This document shows, in pieces, positions 47,960 to 59,735 of a DNA stretch of 64,000 nt (its first letter is position 1; each line of letters opens with the position of its first letter). The position numbers and the translations under genes were made by a program. The notes below the pieces were generated by a model. That model did no database searches. It saw only the letters and a list, made by a program, of their open reading frames with translations, and was not told the origin of the DNA. Source of the stretch: Lagopus muta (Eukaryota; Chordata; Aves; Galliformes; Phasianidae); contig NC_064442.1 of NCBI RefSeq assembly GCF_023343835.1, positions 18,090,501-18,154,500 on the forward strand, read 5' to 3'.

Positions 47960-50900
47960 ATGGTAACAGCCATTGTCACCTCGGTTTTAGGGGCACACAG
48001 GGAGGTGACCATGGAGGGGACGCAGGGCACGTTGTGTTCTGTTGCATCTCCTTAGACCATAGATCTTGCTGACCTTCTGACTGCCCCTGTTACCACCTAT
48101 GTAACAAGAGAATGCACCCAGCTACAGCATCCAGTGGCACAGCACCAAGATGCAACTTAAGGCCAGCAGCCCCACAGCACATCTCCAAGGCCAAAATCAT
48201 CCCTCGTGCTTGTGCCTATGTGTCTCTTACTATGGCTGAAATGGAGCTAACATTGCCCAGCATTGTGCCAGAGGCTCCCACAGCATTTTAGAGGTTCCCC
48301 AAAAGCCCAACTGTGAGCATCAGCCGTTCGGACATGGAGGGAGCTTTCATAGCCCTTTAGCTGCCAAATCCACCTGGGCTCTGGACCCTATGTGCTGACA
48401 ATCTGTCCGTGCTCGATTTCATGGGTATCTGCACTGGGTAATTGTGTATCAAGTAATGAAGGCATCATAACCGGCTTATTTGCATAGAAAGCAGAGGTAC
48501 AAAAGCTGATCTTCCCATAATAGCAGCTGATAAGTGAATGGCAGGCATAATCAAGAGATTAATTGGCCCTCGTGTGTTAATTATGCTAATTGGCACAGCT
48601 GCTGGTGCGTACAGTAGGATGACTAATGGCTGTACATCGCCGTGCAGAACGGGGAGGTTGGGGGTCACACGGAGCAACTGGGGTCCACTTGACATGGGGA
48701 CGATGCCCTGCAGCTGAACAACCAGGAGGGATTTTAACACGGAGGAGTCGTATTTGTGCTGTGTTTTTACAGCAGCGCTGCATGCACGCCAGACAGAATG
48801 GGATTTGGAGGATGAAGCATCTTCCTCTCCATCTGCAGGATGGGTCTGGGGTTGTGCACGCTGCTCAGACTCGCAGGAGGCAGCCGAATCCCAACAGGAC
48901 CCCCCTTTCCTGCTGGCCCATGCATTAGACATCTGCTGCAGTCTCCCCAAAGTGTGGATAGTTTTATGAGTGATGAATAAATGATACAACAAGAAAAACC
49001 TCTCCGGTGGCTCAGGCTCTCTTTATTAATTCAGGAAGCAGTGGTCGGCTCCAAGCCCGGCTCGTGCCCATGCTGGCTGGGTGGATGGGAGATAGATGGG
49101 CCTTAAACACTGCCAGCTCCTGCTGGGTGGGAAAGGCTGAATGTCAGGGGTGGGAATGGTTTTCGTTCTCATTTGGGATCAATAGGCTGCAAGAAAAAGA
49201 GAAAAATCTACCACCTTCCAGCCACATCCATCACTGCGATCTGCATTTAATAGCTCTGAAGGAATAGCCCTTTCCGTTGGTGACTATAGATTTCCTCTGG
49301 TGATGAAGGACATTAGGGACATCTCCCTGCTCTTTGCATCCCTGGGCTAGGAGCTCCATCCACTGGTTGGGTGGGTGCCATCCATCTCATCCATCCCTAG
49401 GGATGCACCTGGGACGGAGGGATGGGGGGGGGGGGACAGATTGGAACACGCCAGAGCCAACGAGCATCAGCACCTGCTTTTTTCCCTGAGCCTGGAAAAT
49501 TATTGTGTGCATGGAAACAAACTGCATCGTCAGCACTTCTCTGGGCTGCTCATCCGTTTGTTTGCCAGGGTGCTTTTTTCCACTGGAGTGTTAAACACTG
49601 TATTAATCGGGGAATTGAATGGGTGCCCTGCCATGCTTAAGCAACCTGTACGTACCTGAGGCAGCACACGCTTCTCTCCGGCCCGCTGAGCAATGACCAC
49701 CTCATTTTGCCTCCTGCCCCAATGCTGCCACCCAGCTCAGAAGCACGGCCGAGGGGATTTGCCTCGTGGTCATTAAGAGGCAGTGAAATGGCCAAGTCAC
49801 CCTGCTAGCATCCTCCCATGCACCCCAAAAAGAAAGGAGCCCCGCTTGGCGAATACATGGGGAGAAAAAAAAGTGGAATGTGCTTGGAATTTTAAAACAA
49901 CACCACCCATTCATTTCCGTGGTCATAGACAACTTCTTTATGCCAGGTAGGGGCTTTTATGGGATATCACTGTTTCGTTTCAAATCTCTTCTGAGTCACC
50001 GAGATAAATACTGCCTGCTCTTCCCTTCTGCTTCAGCTCGTGTCTAAGTGCTGATGGATAAATCGCTCAAGTTGCCCGTGACAAACGAGGCCAGATAGCC
50101 AAGCCTGTAATTAAAACGTCTCTCAACCCCTTGGTTAACTCTGACATATTGGGACCAGATGCACTGCGGCAGCAGGGAGCAATCCAGCCAAAAAAAGAGA
50201 TGGGTTCAAGGAGGGAAAAAGGGGTTCTGAAAATACCGACCCCGCTTTAAAAATACCGACCTGCTGAAAATAGTGCATTTTTATTCCCCACCAAAAGGAT
50301 TTGGGCACCGTGCATGGGCTTTTCAAAGCCCTTTGATGCCTGAAAATAGGCTCATGAGCATCTTTTGGGGCAGGTGGAGGATGGCTCTAAACTGGCTCTG
50401 ATTTCCACTGAAAGCAAACTTTTTTTACCTGAGTAATCAAGAAACCTTCTGCTTCCCTCTGCCTAACATGAGCTCACATCCTTGGCTTTGGGGCTTTGCT
50501 CCTCACCTTCAGGAGCCGAGACCCAGAAGCTGAGGAGCTTTTTAGGGGGCAAAGATGTGCTTGTCTTATGGCACATGGGTGCCCCTTCCCTCTGTGCAGT
50601 GGATCACATGAGGAATGACAGAACTGATGCTAGAAATCATCTCCAGAGACCACCTACTCCCAAATTCATGACGATGAGCACCATGGAGGCATCCCATCCC
50701 ATCCACCTGCATCCTGCGGAGGTATCTGAGGCCATTTAACACCCATGAAGGCCCTCAGCTTCAGGACGACTCATCCCATCACCCATCAGCATTGGGCAGT
50801 GGGGGTTAATGGCTTTGTTCCCCCAGCCCAGAGGCTGGCTGAGCGCTAAATAATATTAATAGCACCTCCTGGCACCTCGTTAAAAATTGCACTAGCGCTT

Positions 50901-51690
50901 AATTCAGATTGTATATCACAGCCCCGAAATGAAATAACCATCCATCCCCTCCCTAATATGACTTTGATACAGGCACGCTTTAACTTGTCTCGCTTTTAGA
51001 AATATTTTTCTATTAAAATGCAGTGCCTGGCTGCACGCCCGGGAAGGACAGCTAAAAATAATCCCTGCTGGCTGTGATGGGTTGAAGGAGACCCCATCCC
51101 TTGGCAGCAGCTCCTCTGTTCATCAAACCCTACCGATGGATGGGATTAAAGAGCAGCCAAAGTACAGAAAAAAGTCGTGCAGTTGGAGCAGGTTGATGAT
51201 GACGGCTCTTTGGGGTTTTGTTCTTTCTCCTGCTGCTCTAGGTATCAAAATGAAGAGGAGCTATCAAGGTAGGTCTCAGCACCCGGTGGTGGATGATGCC
51301 ATGGTGGCAGCAGAAGACTGAGGGACAGAGCCAGAGCAAAGCTGAGGTCCAAAATGTGCATACACATGTATAAGAACCTTTAAGTGCAGGTCTTTGAGCG
51401 CCAGCCCAGGCCACCAAACACCCTGGAAACACAGATGTGGACATCAGGTTGCCCTCTTCCGTGCTGAGAATCTCATGAAGTCAACCCAAACATTTAATGC
51501 AGTATGAAGCAGGGTGTCCTTGTTCTGCAGATAGGTGCCCTTGGACCTCCTCCAGCACCAAAATACATTTTTTTTCTCCTAGAAACGGTATAAGCTGTTG
51601 TAGATTCGTGAAAGAAGTGGGGTTTTAAGGTGGGAAAGAAGCTCGGGTCACCCTCACCCTCCCCTTTTCCAACCACCAACTCAGAAATCA
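47960..51690. other. Intergenic region between the ZP3-family promoter and the CD276 3' end
   Basis: No coding exon or clear CR1 copy was seen. AT-rich blocks at about 48,460-48,600 (with ATTTGCAT and TTAATTA) and 50,840-51,010 look like possible regulatory DNA. A G13 run is at about 49,424-49,436. Confidence 0.65.
49424..49436 (+). repeat. G13 homopolymer
   Basis: Uninterrupted run of about 13 G; prone to sequencing error and G-quadruplex formation. Confidence 0.8.
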
Positions 51691-51711
51691 TCATCCAAAA
51701 CGACCAACGTG

Positions 51712-51717
51712 TTTATT
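51712..51717 (-). terminator. CD276: Candidate CD276 polyadenylation signal
   Basis: AATAAA on the minus strand, about 970 bases downstream of the CD276 stop codon. I noticed no earlier canonical hexamer, so the 3' UTR would be about 1 kb. Confidence 0.4.
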
Positions 51718-52688
51718 TGTCAAGGCACAAAACCCTCCAGATTCTGGATTTTAAATAACAGCAAAAAGCAACAGAAGACCCACGGCTGGACCCAGCTATG
51801 GACCACAAGCAAATCCATTTCTCAGCCTGCGTACAAAAGCCAAGAGATCCCCTGGTGTCACACACGCTTTGGCACCGGGTGCCCTTTCCTGCAGCCATCC
51901 GAGCAAAACCCATTTTGGTTTTACCCAAAACACATTAAAAGAGCATTGTTTCTGTCACAAACACTTGGGGCTCCAGGGATGCTAAGGCTTTGGTGCATGA
52001 GTTGTGATTTAACACTTCACGAGACCATAGGCACAGCGGTCCAGCTGGGGATGAGTACCTGTTGTAATACTCCATGGGTGGAGAAACATCCCTTAAAAAC
52101 TAGATTATGGTGTTTTGGTTTTTTTTTCCAGCATTCCTGAGCTGAAGCCAGGTCATGGGGTGGCATGAACGACTTGCTAAAAACCCCTGCATGTGCCACC
52201 CACCAACTTCCAACCCTTCTGAAGTAAGGTGAAGACATGGCACTGCCCCAGCTGTTCCCTGAGCCCTGCCTCAGGGTGGGGGGCAGGAAAAGAACCCTGT
52301 GGAAAATCCTGGGTAATTGGAGGCATGGGATAACCACGCACTTAAGGCAAAAACAAAAGTCCAGTTGGAAGTGCAGTGGTGCGAGGTGAAATGAACATCC
52401 TAGCGTGTCTCTGCAGTGATGCTCACCCTGTGGGCTCAGCCCAGTGCTTCCTACGGACACGGACGGACAGACGGACCCTCGGGCTGTGGCTTTGGGGTTC
52501 GCTGGGGTTAAAGGGAGGCACAGCCTCTCTCCAGCCCCAGGGCACCCCGAAAACACAGAGAGTGACAGCACTCTGTGTGGGGTTGGCAGCAGGATGGGGT
52601 GTCCCTGTCTCTCTGGTGTGTCCTGGGTTTGTCACCGCAGGGGACGGCTGGGCTGGTGTGGGGGCACGGGGTGCTGTCCCAGCTCCCA

Positions 52689-52711
52689 TCAAACAATTTC
52701 TTGCTCGTTAT
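52689..52711 (-). CDS. CD276: CD276 last coding exon (23 bases of coding)
   Basis: After a long pyrimidine tract and CCCCCAG, the frame reads D-N-E-Q-E-I-V then TGA. It parallels the human C terminus ...DDGQEIA, which is the main reason for choosing this exon. Confidence 0.82.
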
Positions 52712-55700
52712 CTGGGGGGAAAAAAAAGGAAGAAGGAAATAGACAATAAAATTAAAAACATTAAGAATAATAATTCACAGGCTGAGCTGGAAGTGCTTGC
52801 CTGATTCTCCCTGTCATGGATAACACAGATGTCTATGGGCAGATACATGGGCATGGGAAGATGGGCTTGAATTTTGGGATGAAAAAATCAAGAAACATGG
52901 TCTGCAGCTAGCAGAGGGGAGATAAGAATGGAGAGATGGAAGATGGAAGAGGGAAAAAAGGAACAGAGAGCTACCTAATGCTTTTCTAGATGTGGGAATG
53001 GGAGGGGAGAAAAGGCTTTTATAAATCTATTGGAGGAGGGGAAAATGGTGGGGCTAATAATAAAGGTGAAACCAGCAGTGATTCAACATCAGTGTAAACT
53101 CAAATCTCACAGATTTTCATCCAAAATTCAGTACCTGGCAGCTACTCAAAAGAGAAAGGGCCTTGGGGAGACCCAAATTCCTGGCAATGACTAGGACAGG
53201 GCTGGAACAGAAGGGGAAGCTGGGATCTTTGATGCCATTTCTCATGGTACAGGCTTTCACCCAGCACCCTGAAGGCTAAATAAAGCTTTGGGGGCAAAGC
53301 TTGGGATGCTTCAATCTGTCTTGGCCCCCAGAAAAGCTCCCTGTGTGCAAGGAAAACCTGCACAGGAGACAAAACTTTCTCAGAAGCACCTTACAGATGA
53401 GCCTCTCTAACCAGAGCATGGACAAGGACACCCAGCAGACACACACTCACCTGCTTTGTCTTCTGTGCTCTTCAGTGGCTGCAGAGCTGCAAAAAGCAAA
53501 ACCAGCAGTGGTCAGCTTGCATGAACAGCTCAAGACCTCCCCCCCCAACTGCTTTTGGCATATTGGGATGTGGGGGGCTGTGCAATCAGAGTGTGTCTGC
53601 CAGCCTCCTTCTCAGCACGGTACTGAGAGCACTGGGAACCAACCCACAGCACCCACTTACCTGTCTTTTGTTCTTCCCCCTCCACGTCCTGCTCCTCAGT
53701 CCCTACAAAATAACAACCAGGAGAGAGTGAAGCATCCTCAGACCTCCACCAAAACCTCGATGGGTTCATGCCTGCATCCCTGCCTGAGCCTCCCTGCCTC
53801 TGCTCACATGTGGTACCCACAGCATCCCACATCCTTCCTCCAGCCCTGTGCTGAGCCCTGAAACCCACGAGGGGGGGGGGGAGCATTTCCCTGGCTGTGC
53901 GTGACCCCACGGCTCCACTCCCTATTTATAGCATGGCTGCCATCTGGAGCCAGGGGCTTAGGGACGGCCCTGGTGGCGGGATGCTCTGAATCCCTACAAT
54001 GTTGTTCCCAGCCAGAAGGACTGGCAAAAACCAACACTCCTGCTTCCTGCAGCTCCCACAACAGGTCTCGCAGGGTTATTGCTTAAAGCAAAGTTTGTTG
54101 GGGGGAGGGGAGGAAGGGAGAAAATATCGCAGGATGTCCTCATGCAAAAGGATTGAAGCGGGGGCTACAGCCATACTGCCCAGCGCTTTGAATTCGCCGG
54201 GGTTTGTGCTACAGAGGGAAAAAGGTATTTATAAAATACAATAAAAACATAATTAACAAAGCCACAGCAGGGAGGGAGAGGGGGAACGAGGCCCAGGGCG
54301 GCGCGGTTTGCACAGCACAGGGCTGTCAGGGCACGGCTCTGGCAACGTGAGACGCATCAGCCCTGGAGCCAGAGGGAGACAAGCAGGAACGCCAGCGAGC
54401 TGCTGCTGCTGCGGCCATTTCGGAGCACAACAGCTTTATTTTTAAAGGCACAAAGCCCCACTTTCTGAGCAAACACCTCTGTGAGGAAAAGAAACAAAAC
54501 AAAGGAGGGGGAGAACGGGGAAAACAAGAGCGGGCAGGCAAATATTTTTCAAAGGGTGCATTTCAGAGTGCTTCCCAGGAGAGAGCAGCACGGCTTGCAG
54601 CAATCCTTTCAAGAAGCAAGGAGAAAGGAGAGCAAGGGCGAGCACGGAGCAGCTCTGTCTCATGCTATTTCCGCGTGTCAATGCGTGCAACGTTTCTGCA
54701 GTGGCAAATGCTTGGAGGCAGCTTCTGGGAACTGCTCCCGTGCCATGGGGGCATCAGACACGTGGAGGATGCTGGCAGGCGCAGGGGAGGAGATGGAGAA
54801 GGGCAGCGCAGAAAGGTGAACGTGTGCCAGGAGGCAAAAACCAGAGAAAAAAAGTTCATTTGTGTGCAGAAGAAAAGAGCCACCTGGACAGATGCACGCA
54901 GGCAGCATCTGTCTTTGACAGATGCCACCACCACGGTAAAGGCATGCAGGGTGAAGCGTCCCCCTCCCACCCAGCACCTGCTCTACCTGCATTCTCCTCT
55001 TCCTCGCAGCTCTGGCGGATTTTCTTCTGGCAGATGTAAGCCAGGACAACAAGCAGCACCACGATGCAGATGGAAAGTCCCACCGTCACCCAGAGAGCCA
55101 CGGCAGGGAAGGCGAGGTGCTGGCCTTGGGGAGAACACCAGAAATCCTATTATTTATAATGCTAAGGGAGGCGGTACGCAGTATCAGGGATCCCACGGTG
55201 GCAGGGAATCGTCCTTGGGGTTTGGAGGACATTTCATTGTAGCAAGCCACAGATATTACTTCCAGAAGTTGGCTTTCACGTAAGGCATCAGTAATCTATG
55301 ATTTTTTTTCCCCCATAACATCACTTTATCTTCAAATAAAGCTTTGTCCCGAGCAAATCCTATTCAGGGATGTTCCCTTCTGAGCAGGAACCCAGAAAGA
55401 ACAGATCCCCTGGCTGGCTCTCTGCCCCCCTTGTTCTGCCTTAGCAGACCCATAGTGGCAGGGGACACGGAGAATGTGGAGCTCCCTGACACACAGCCCT
55501 CACCTTAAGGCTGCCCACTTGCTCGTACGCTAAGGAAAGTAGCTCTGAGCCCATGCAAAAGTCTCTCCTCAGTCCTCATCGACAAAATTCCTGCTTTGGG
55601 GCAAAAACAGGGAATGACAGAAGTGCTGTCACTGTGCCATTCTCTATCAATGGCCAACTTTTGGTGCCTGTACGACACTTGCTGGAAGAACTCGGTGACA

Positions 55701-58700
55701 CCAGTCAAGAGGTTGATGCTCCACCAGGGACCCACCTTCACAACCCAGCAACTGCAGAGTCAATTAAACACTAATTAACACTGCTGGAGATTGTGTAAGG
55801 TTATAAAGAGCTCCAAGGCAGCAATAAAAGCTGAGCAAGTGGGGATGAGTGAAAGCCACTCCAAGTCAACAGCGTGTCAAGAATGGGTCCTGCAAGATAC
55901 TGATGAAGTTTGAGGGGCCAGATTCCTTGGAGTTATCTCCTGGAGCTCATCCCTTCACTTCCCAGAGCATCTCTGAGGACTCCTGAGGGCAACAGGAGGG
56001 GACTCAAACCCCCTGTTGACCCCAGGAGGTTTGGATTTGGGGCACACTGGCTTAGAGCCATGGGTTTTGTCACCCAGCTCTTGTGCACAGCCCTACAAGG
56101 CTCCTGGACCGAGCCCTGCCCACGCTTCTTGTCACTGCCATCCAGGATAAACGCCACTAAGCCCTTTATTTGTCGGACCAGCAGAGCAAGACATTGTCAG
56201 AGCAAAGTGGTGAGGCTGAATGATGCCCAAAGAAAAATGAAGCGAGCTGGGGAACCAGCCAGAAACTGCTGAGACATCAGTCCCCATGCCAAGCAGCTCA
56301 GGTGGGAAACAGCACTGTAATTCCAGGTGCCCAAAGGGTGGTTTGAGCAGGATTAGGATGGCATGAATGTGCCAGGGATGCAGCGTTTCTGTAGGATTGG
56401 GATGGGGCTGCATGGCTACATGCTATGGAGAGGAAGACTATCATGCGTTATACTGGCTCTCTGGAGTGGTTTATACTGGGACAGGGCAACTAGCAAAGCT
56501 AGAACTATAAAAACACCTCCAGATCCTTCCCAAATCTCCCACAGTCCTTGCAAAACCCCCTTCAGCAAGAACCTCCAGAGCCAGGATTGGAGCAGCACAG
56601 ACAGACAGGACAGCCCCAAGCCATCCTGCAGCTCCATGGGCAGGGAGGTACAGCTGGGTGATGGTGCAACCCCAGGGCTGACTCTGCACCACCAGATTTA
56701 CCCTCTTCAGAGGTAAATCTTTACCCTTAATTCCCCAAATCTGGCCCACACCTGCTCACCCGTGATAGTGACGGAGGCATGGGTCTCCTGCTGCAGCACC
56801 GGGTTCCGCACCAGGCACGAGTAGGTGCTGCTGGGCTCCACCAGCACGTGCAGGACGCTGTACACATCAAAGAGCCCCTCCTCGTTGGCCACCTGTGATG
56901 TGGTGACGTTTTCAGTGATATTGGCACCATGGCTGTCCTGCCAGAGGACACTGGCCTCAGGGTAGCCATAGGAAGATTGGCAAGTGACAACCGCCCGATC
57001 CCCAGGCTTCAAGTCCTTATTGGGCTCCAGGTTCAGATTGGGCTTGGAGTAGGGAGCTGGAAGGAAAGGAAAGGCATCATGAAGGATCACCGCATCCAGA
57101 GACAGGTGGATGACACTGCACAGCCATATCTCACCTGCCACCTGCAGCGTCACGGCTGCGCTGTTGTAATCGCGGACGCGGACGAAGCAGGTGAAGCTGC
57201 CCTCATCTGCAATCTCCACGCGCCGCAGGAGCAGCGAGACGTTGCCTTGGGACAGCTGGTCATAGAAGAGGGCCGTGCGGTTGGTGTAGCCCCCGCCCTG
57301 GTCGGTCAGCTGGTCCCTGCCATCAGAGAAGCTGTGCACCAGGCGCTTGGTGTCCGTCAGCTGCCAGATGAGGCTGAGGTCCTTCAGGCTGAAGTTGGCC
57401 TCTGGGGTGAAGGAACAGTGCAAGGTGGTATCTTGGCCATAAAGGGCCACCACGGGCTCTTCCGGGACCTGGATCTCCATGGCACCTGCAGGATGGTAGG
57501 ATGAGAAGAACACGGTGGTCAGACCCTGTCTCTGGCTCAAGATGGCTTGCTTTGGTAGGGTCAACAAAAAGCCACCCCAAAGGTGGGATGTGGAAAGAAC
57601 GGAGGTAGTTAAGGTGAGGTCTGTTTTGCAGACAGGGAGGAGAAAACAGCCAGCTGAGAGAGAAGTGCAGCTTCTCCCCACAGAGAGGGGATTGGAAGGT
57701 GACAGCTGTGGGGGACAGAGGCCCCACAATGAGCCAGCTTCGTGGCTGGGCTCATGAGCGCTAGGTGGCACCAACACTCCAGCTGGCAGCTCCTGTGCCA
57801 ACCACACCATGATGAGGTGCCCACATTCCTCTGCTACCCTTGACCCTCCCAGTGCGCTCATCTCACAGACTGGTCCCAGGGAGTGATGTCCCACATCGGC
57901 AACGTTCCCCTGTTCTCCCCATATATAATATGGAGCGGAAAAGGGGAAAAATCTCATCTGAGACAAAGGAAGCTGCCACTTTTATACAGTCTCTATACAG
58001 GTTTTATGTCCTGATCCCAGCTTGATGAGCCCAGACATGGGACACGGGTACCAGCACAGGGCTCTGGGCCACCATGTCCCTCTGTGCAAGTGGCCGTGTG
58101 CTGGTGACATGCCCAGAGGTTCAGGAGCTCAGAAAGACCCAGAATGTAACTGAGATTTTATCCTGCTGCACCTTCACCTTTCTGATGTAGTACACAGGAG
58201 GTGATGTCCCACGCTGCAGGATGCATCTCCTTTGGTTTCAGGTGAGATTTTTCCTTCTCCTATTGGGTTTTCTGGGGAATTGGGGAACACTGCCCTTGTG
58301 AGACACCACCATCTACTGCCTTAGGGGATAGCAGCCAAGAGTGATGTGAGACCTTAGCAAGGGTATAGGGGAAGGATCAACACCCTTGTGGTCAGCCTCA
58401 AAACTGGCACCCAGGAAGGAGGGCCTGGGGGTGGCAGAAGAAGTGGTCAGAAAGCCACCAGAGCCATGGATCCCACTGCCATCACTGCTGCAGCATCCCA
58501 GGGCACAAAGCCATCACAGCTATGTGGCCAAGTGGTCGAAAGTCATCAGAGCCATGGAGTTCCAGGTCCATCACAGCCATCAGAACCATGGGCCACTGGG
58601 GCTATCAGCACTCTCTTGCAGCCACGGGTCCCACGGCCATCGCAGACACAGGGTCCTGGAGCAGGAAGCCATCAGAAAGCCATGTGTTCCCAGGGCCATC

Positions 58701-59316
58701 AGAGCCATTGCAGCCACAGGTTCCACAGCCATGGGCCATCAGAGCCAGAGGTTCCATGATCAGCACAGCTATGGTGGCCCAGGGCACAATGTCATCAGAG
58801 CCATGTGGTCCCAAGACCATCAGAGCCATTGCAGCCATGGATCCTGTGGCCATTAGAGACATGGTGTCCCAAGGCCATCACAACCACAGGTTTGTGGGGC
58901 AGGAAACCATGATGAGAACCATGGGTAACCAGAACTATTACACTCATGGGGTCCCAGGGCCAACAGGGCTGTGGGGTCCTAACGCCATTGCAGCCACAGG
59001 GTTATGGGGCCACCGCAGCCATGGTTACAGGGTCACTGAAGCCATGCTGTCCTAGGGCACTAAGCCATCACAGTAGTGGATCCCATGGCCATCAAAGCCA
59101 TCACAGCCATGGACTTCCAGGGCCACCAGAGCCACAGGTCTCACTTTCCAGGGCCACCCACGCCCATATGCTTCCCGAGGACCCCGGGACCACCTGGTGA
59201 GCACTGCCTCCAGCTCAAAGCCATTGAATGGGGATGAAGTGGTACTGGGGCATCTCCTCGGGGCAGCCCCACTCACCTGCCAGGCTGAGCACCAACGCTC
59301 CCAGGGCGAGCAGCAT
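52689..59316 (-). CDS. CD276: CD276 (B7-H3), two-Ig immune checkpoint ligand
   Basis: Minus-strand join of 59,277-59,316; 57,135-57,485; 56,760-57,056; 54,987-55,124; 53,661-53,702; 53,451-53,486; 52,689-52,711. All introns are GT-AG and phase 1, giving 308 residues (human two-Ig form 316). A short signal peptide (about 1-15) precedes an IgV domain with LHCSF and DEGSFTCFV cysteines, an IgC domain ([37 protein letters not shown]), a membrane helix ([21 protein letters not shown]), and a tail with [19 protein letters not shown] and a final EQEIV. NFS, NRT, NVS, NIT and NVT are glycosylation sites. B7-H3 is a type I cell-surface ligand that modulates T and NK cells. Only one IgV-IgC pair is present; the four-Ig form of primates arises from an internal duplication absent here. 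The order next to INSYN1 matches human 15q24. Confidence 0.97.
53451..53486 (-). CDS. CD276: CD276 cytoplasmic exon b (36 bases)
   Basis: Acceptor TTTTTGCAG, donor GCAG|GTGAGT. It encodes [12 protein letters not shown], matching ALQPLKHSD of human B7-H3. Confidence 0.9.
53661..53702 (-). CDS. CD276: CD276 cytoplasmic exon a (42 bases)
   Basis: Acceptor TTTTGTAG, donor ACAG|GTAAGT. It encodes [13 protein letters not shown], the counterpart of the acidic EDQDGEGEGSKT of human B7-H3. Confidence 0.9.
54987..55124 (-). CDS. CD276: CD276 transmembrane exon
   Basis: 138 bases, acceptor CCCCAAG, donor GCAG|GTAGAG. It encodes a short stalk ([12 protein letters not shown]), the membrane helix and [12 protein letters not shown], very close to the human sequence. 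Confidence 0.95.
55125..56759 (-). other. CD276: CD276 intron between the IgC and transmembrane exons
   Basis: 1.6 kb without further recognisable Ig exons. In primates the duplicated IgV-IgC pair would lie here; there is no trace of one, supporting a two-Ig gene. Confidence 0.85.
56760..57056 (-). CDS. CD276: CD276 IgC exon
   Basis: 297 bases (99 residues), acceptor CTTCCAG, donor ACGG|GTGAGC. It contains the disulfide cysteines in VTCQS and YSCLV, WQDSHG, and two glycosylation sites (NIT, NVT). Confidence 0.97.
57057..57134 (-). other. CD276: CD276 78-base intron, in frame and stop-free
   Basis: The intron between the IgV and IgC exons is only 78 bases, a multiple of three, with no in-frame stop. 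It has normal GTGAGA and CCTTCCAG ends. Confidence 0.9.
57135..57485 (-). CDS. CD276: CD276 IgV exon
   Basis: 351 bases (117 residues), acceptor CCTGCAG, donor GCAG|GTGAGA. It encodes [36 protein letters not shown] and [13 protein letters not shown], the B7-H3 V-domain signature. Confidence 0.97.
57486..59276 (-). other. CD276: CD276 intron after the signal-peptide exon
   Basis: 1.8 kb. The 5' half holds a degenerate minisatellite (58.4-59.2 kb). No extra exon was recognised, although the frame upstream of the IgV exon stays open to 57,966 by chance. Confidence 0.85.
58390..59190. repeat. Degenerate minisatellite in CD276 intron
   Basis: About 800 bases built from variants of GGCCATCAGAGCCATGGGGT and TCCCAGGGCCATCACAGCCA in a loose period of 15-33 bases. 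Repeated CCATCA, AGCCATGG and GTCCCAGGGC words give His/Ser/Pro-rich and Met/Ala/Gly-rich open frames on the two strands. Confidence 0.85.
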
Positions 59317-59338
59317 CACTGCACGTCTTCTTGGCACC
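59277..59338 (-). CDS. CD276: CD276 signal-peptide exon
   Basis: Acceptor CAGCTCAG, then 22 bases of leader and ATG at 59,316, encoding [13 protein letters not shown] and ending in phase 1 at GCAG|GTGAGT. The peptide is short for a signal sequence, but no upstream in-frame ATG exists in this exon or the proposed exon 1. Confidence 0.88.
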
Positions 59339-59735
59339 CTGAGCTGGGGGAAAAATAAGGAAAAGCAGAAAACAACACTAAAAGGGTGTGGAACCTCACC
59401 GCTTCTCCTCCCCTTTTTGTTTCTTTCCAAGCTTTCTCCCCGTGGAGCTCGGCGGATTCTGCCCATTTCCCAGCTGGAGACTTGCTCCAAAAGTGACTTA
59501 AAAGGAGCAATTCGTGGGAAAATCTCCTCCCTAAGCGGAGCTTTCGGGGGCTGCCCCAAAACACGGGGAGGAAATCGCCATCCCGCCCGGCCCCATTCAT
59601 TCCGCCTTCCCGGAACAAAGCCTGGGAGCCGCACGGGGAGGCACCAGGGCTGTGGGACGAGCCCGCGTCCGGCAAGGGAACCCCGTGCACCGCCACGTCC
59701 CCGCAACACCGGGCACCGCCGGGCCCCGCACTTAC

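Noticed and set aside
56707-57966. Single 419-residue minus-strand frame
   Set aside because: It is not one exon: it is the IgV and IgC exons of CD276 plus an open 78-base intron and open flanking intron sequence. The splice sites and similarity to B7-H3 define the real exons.
58388-59055. Overlapping plus-strand frames of 123-177 residues antisense to CD276
   Set aside because: They are generated by the GCCATCAGAGCC minisatellite in the intron and consist of repeated SHGHQS or ATGSM blocks.
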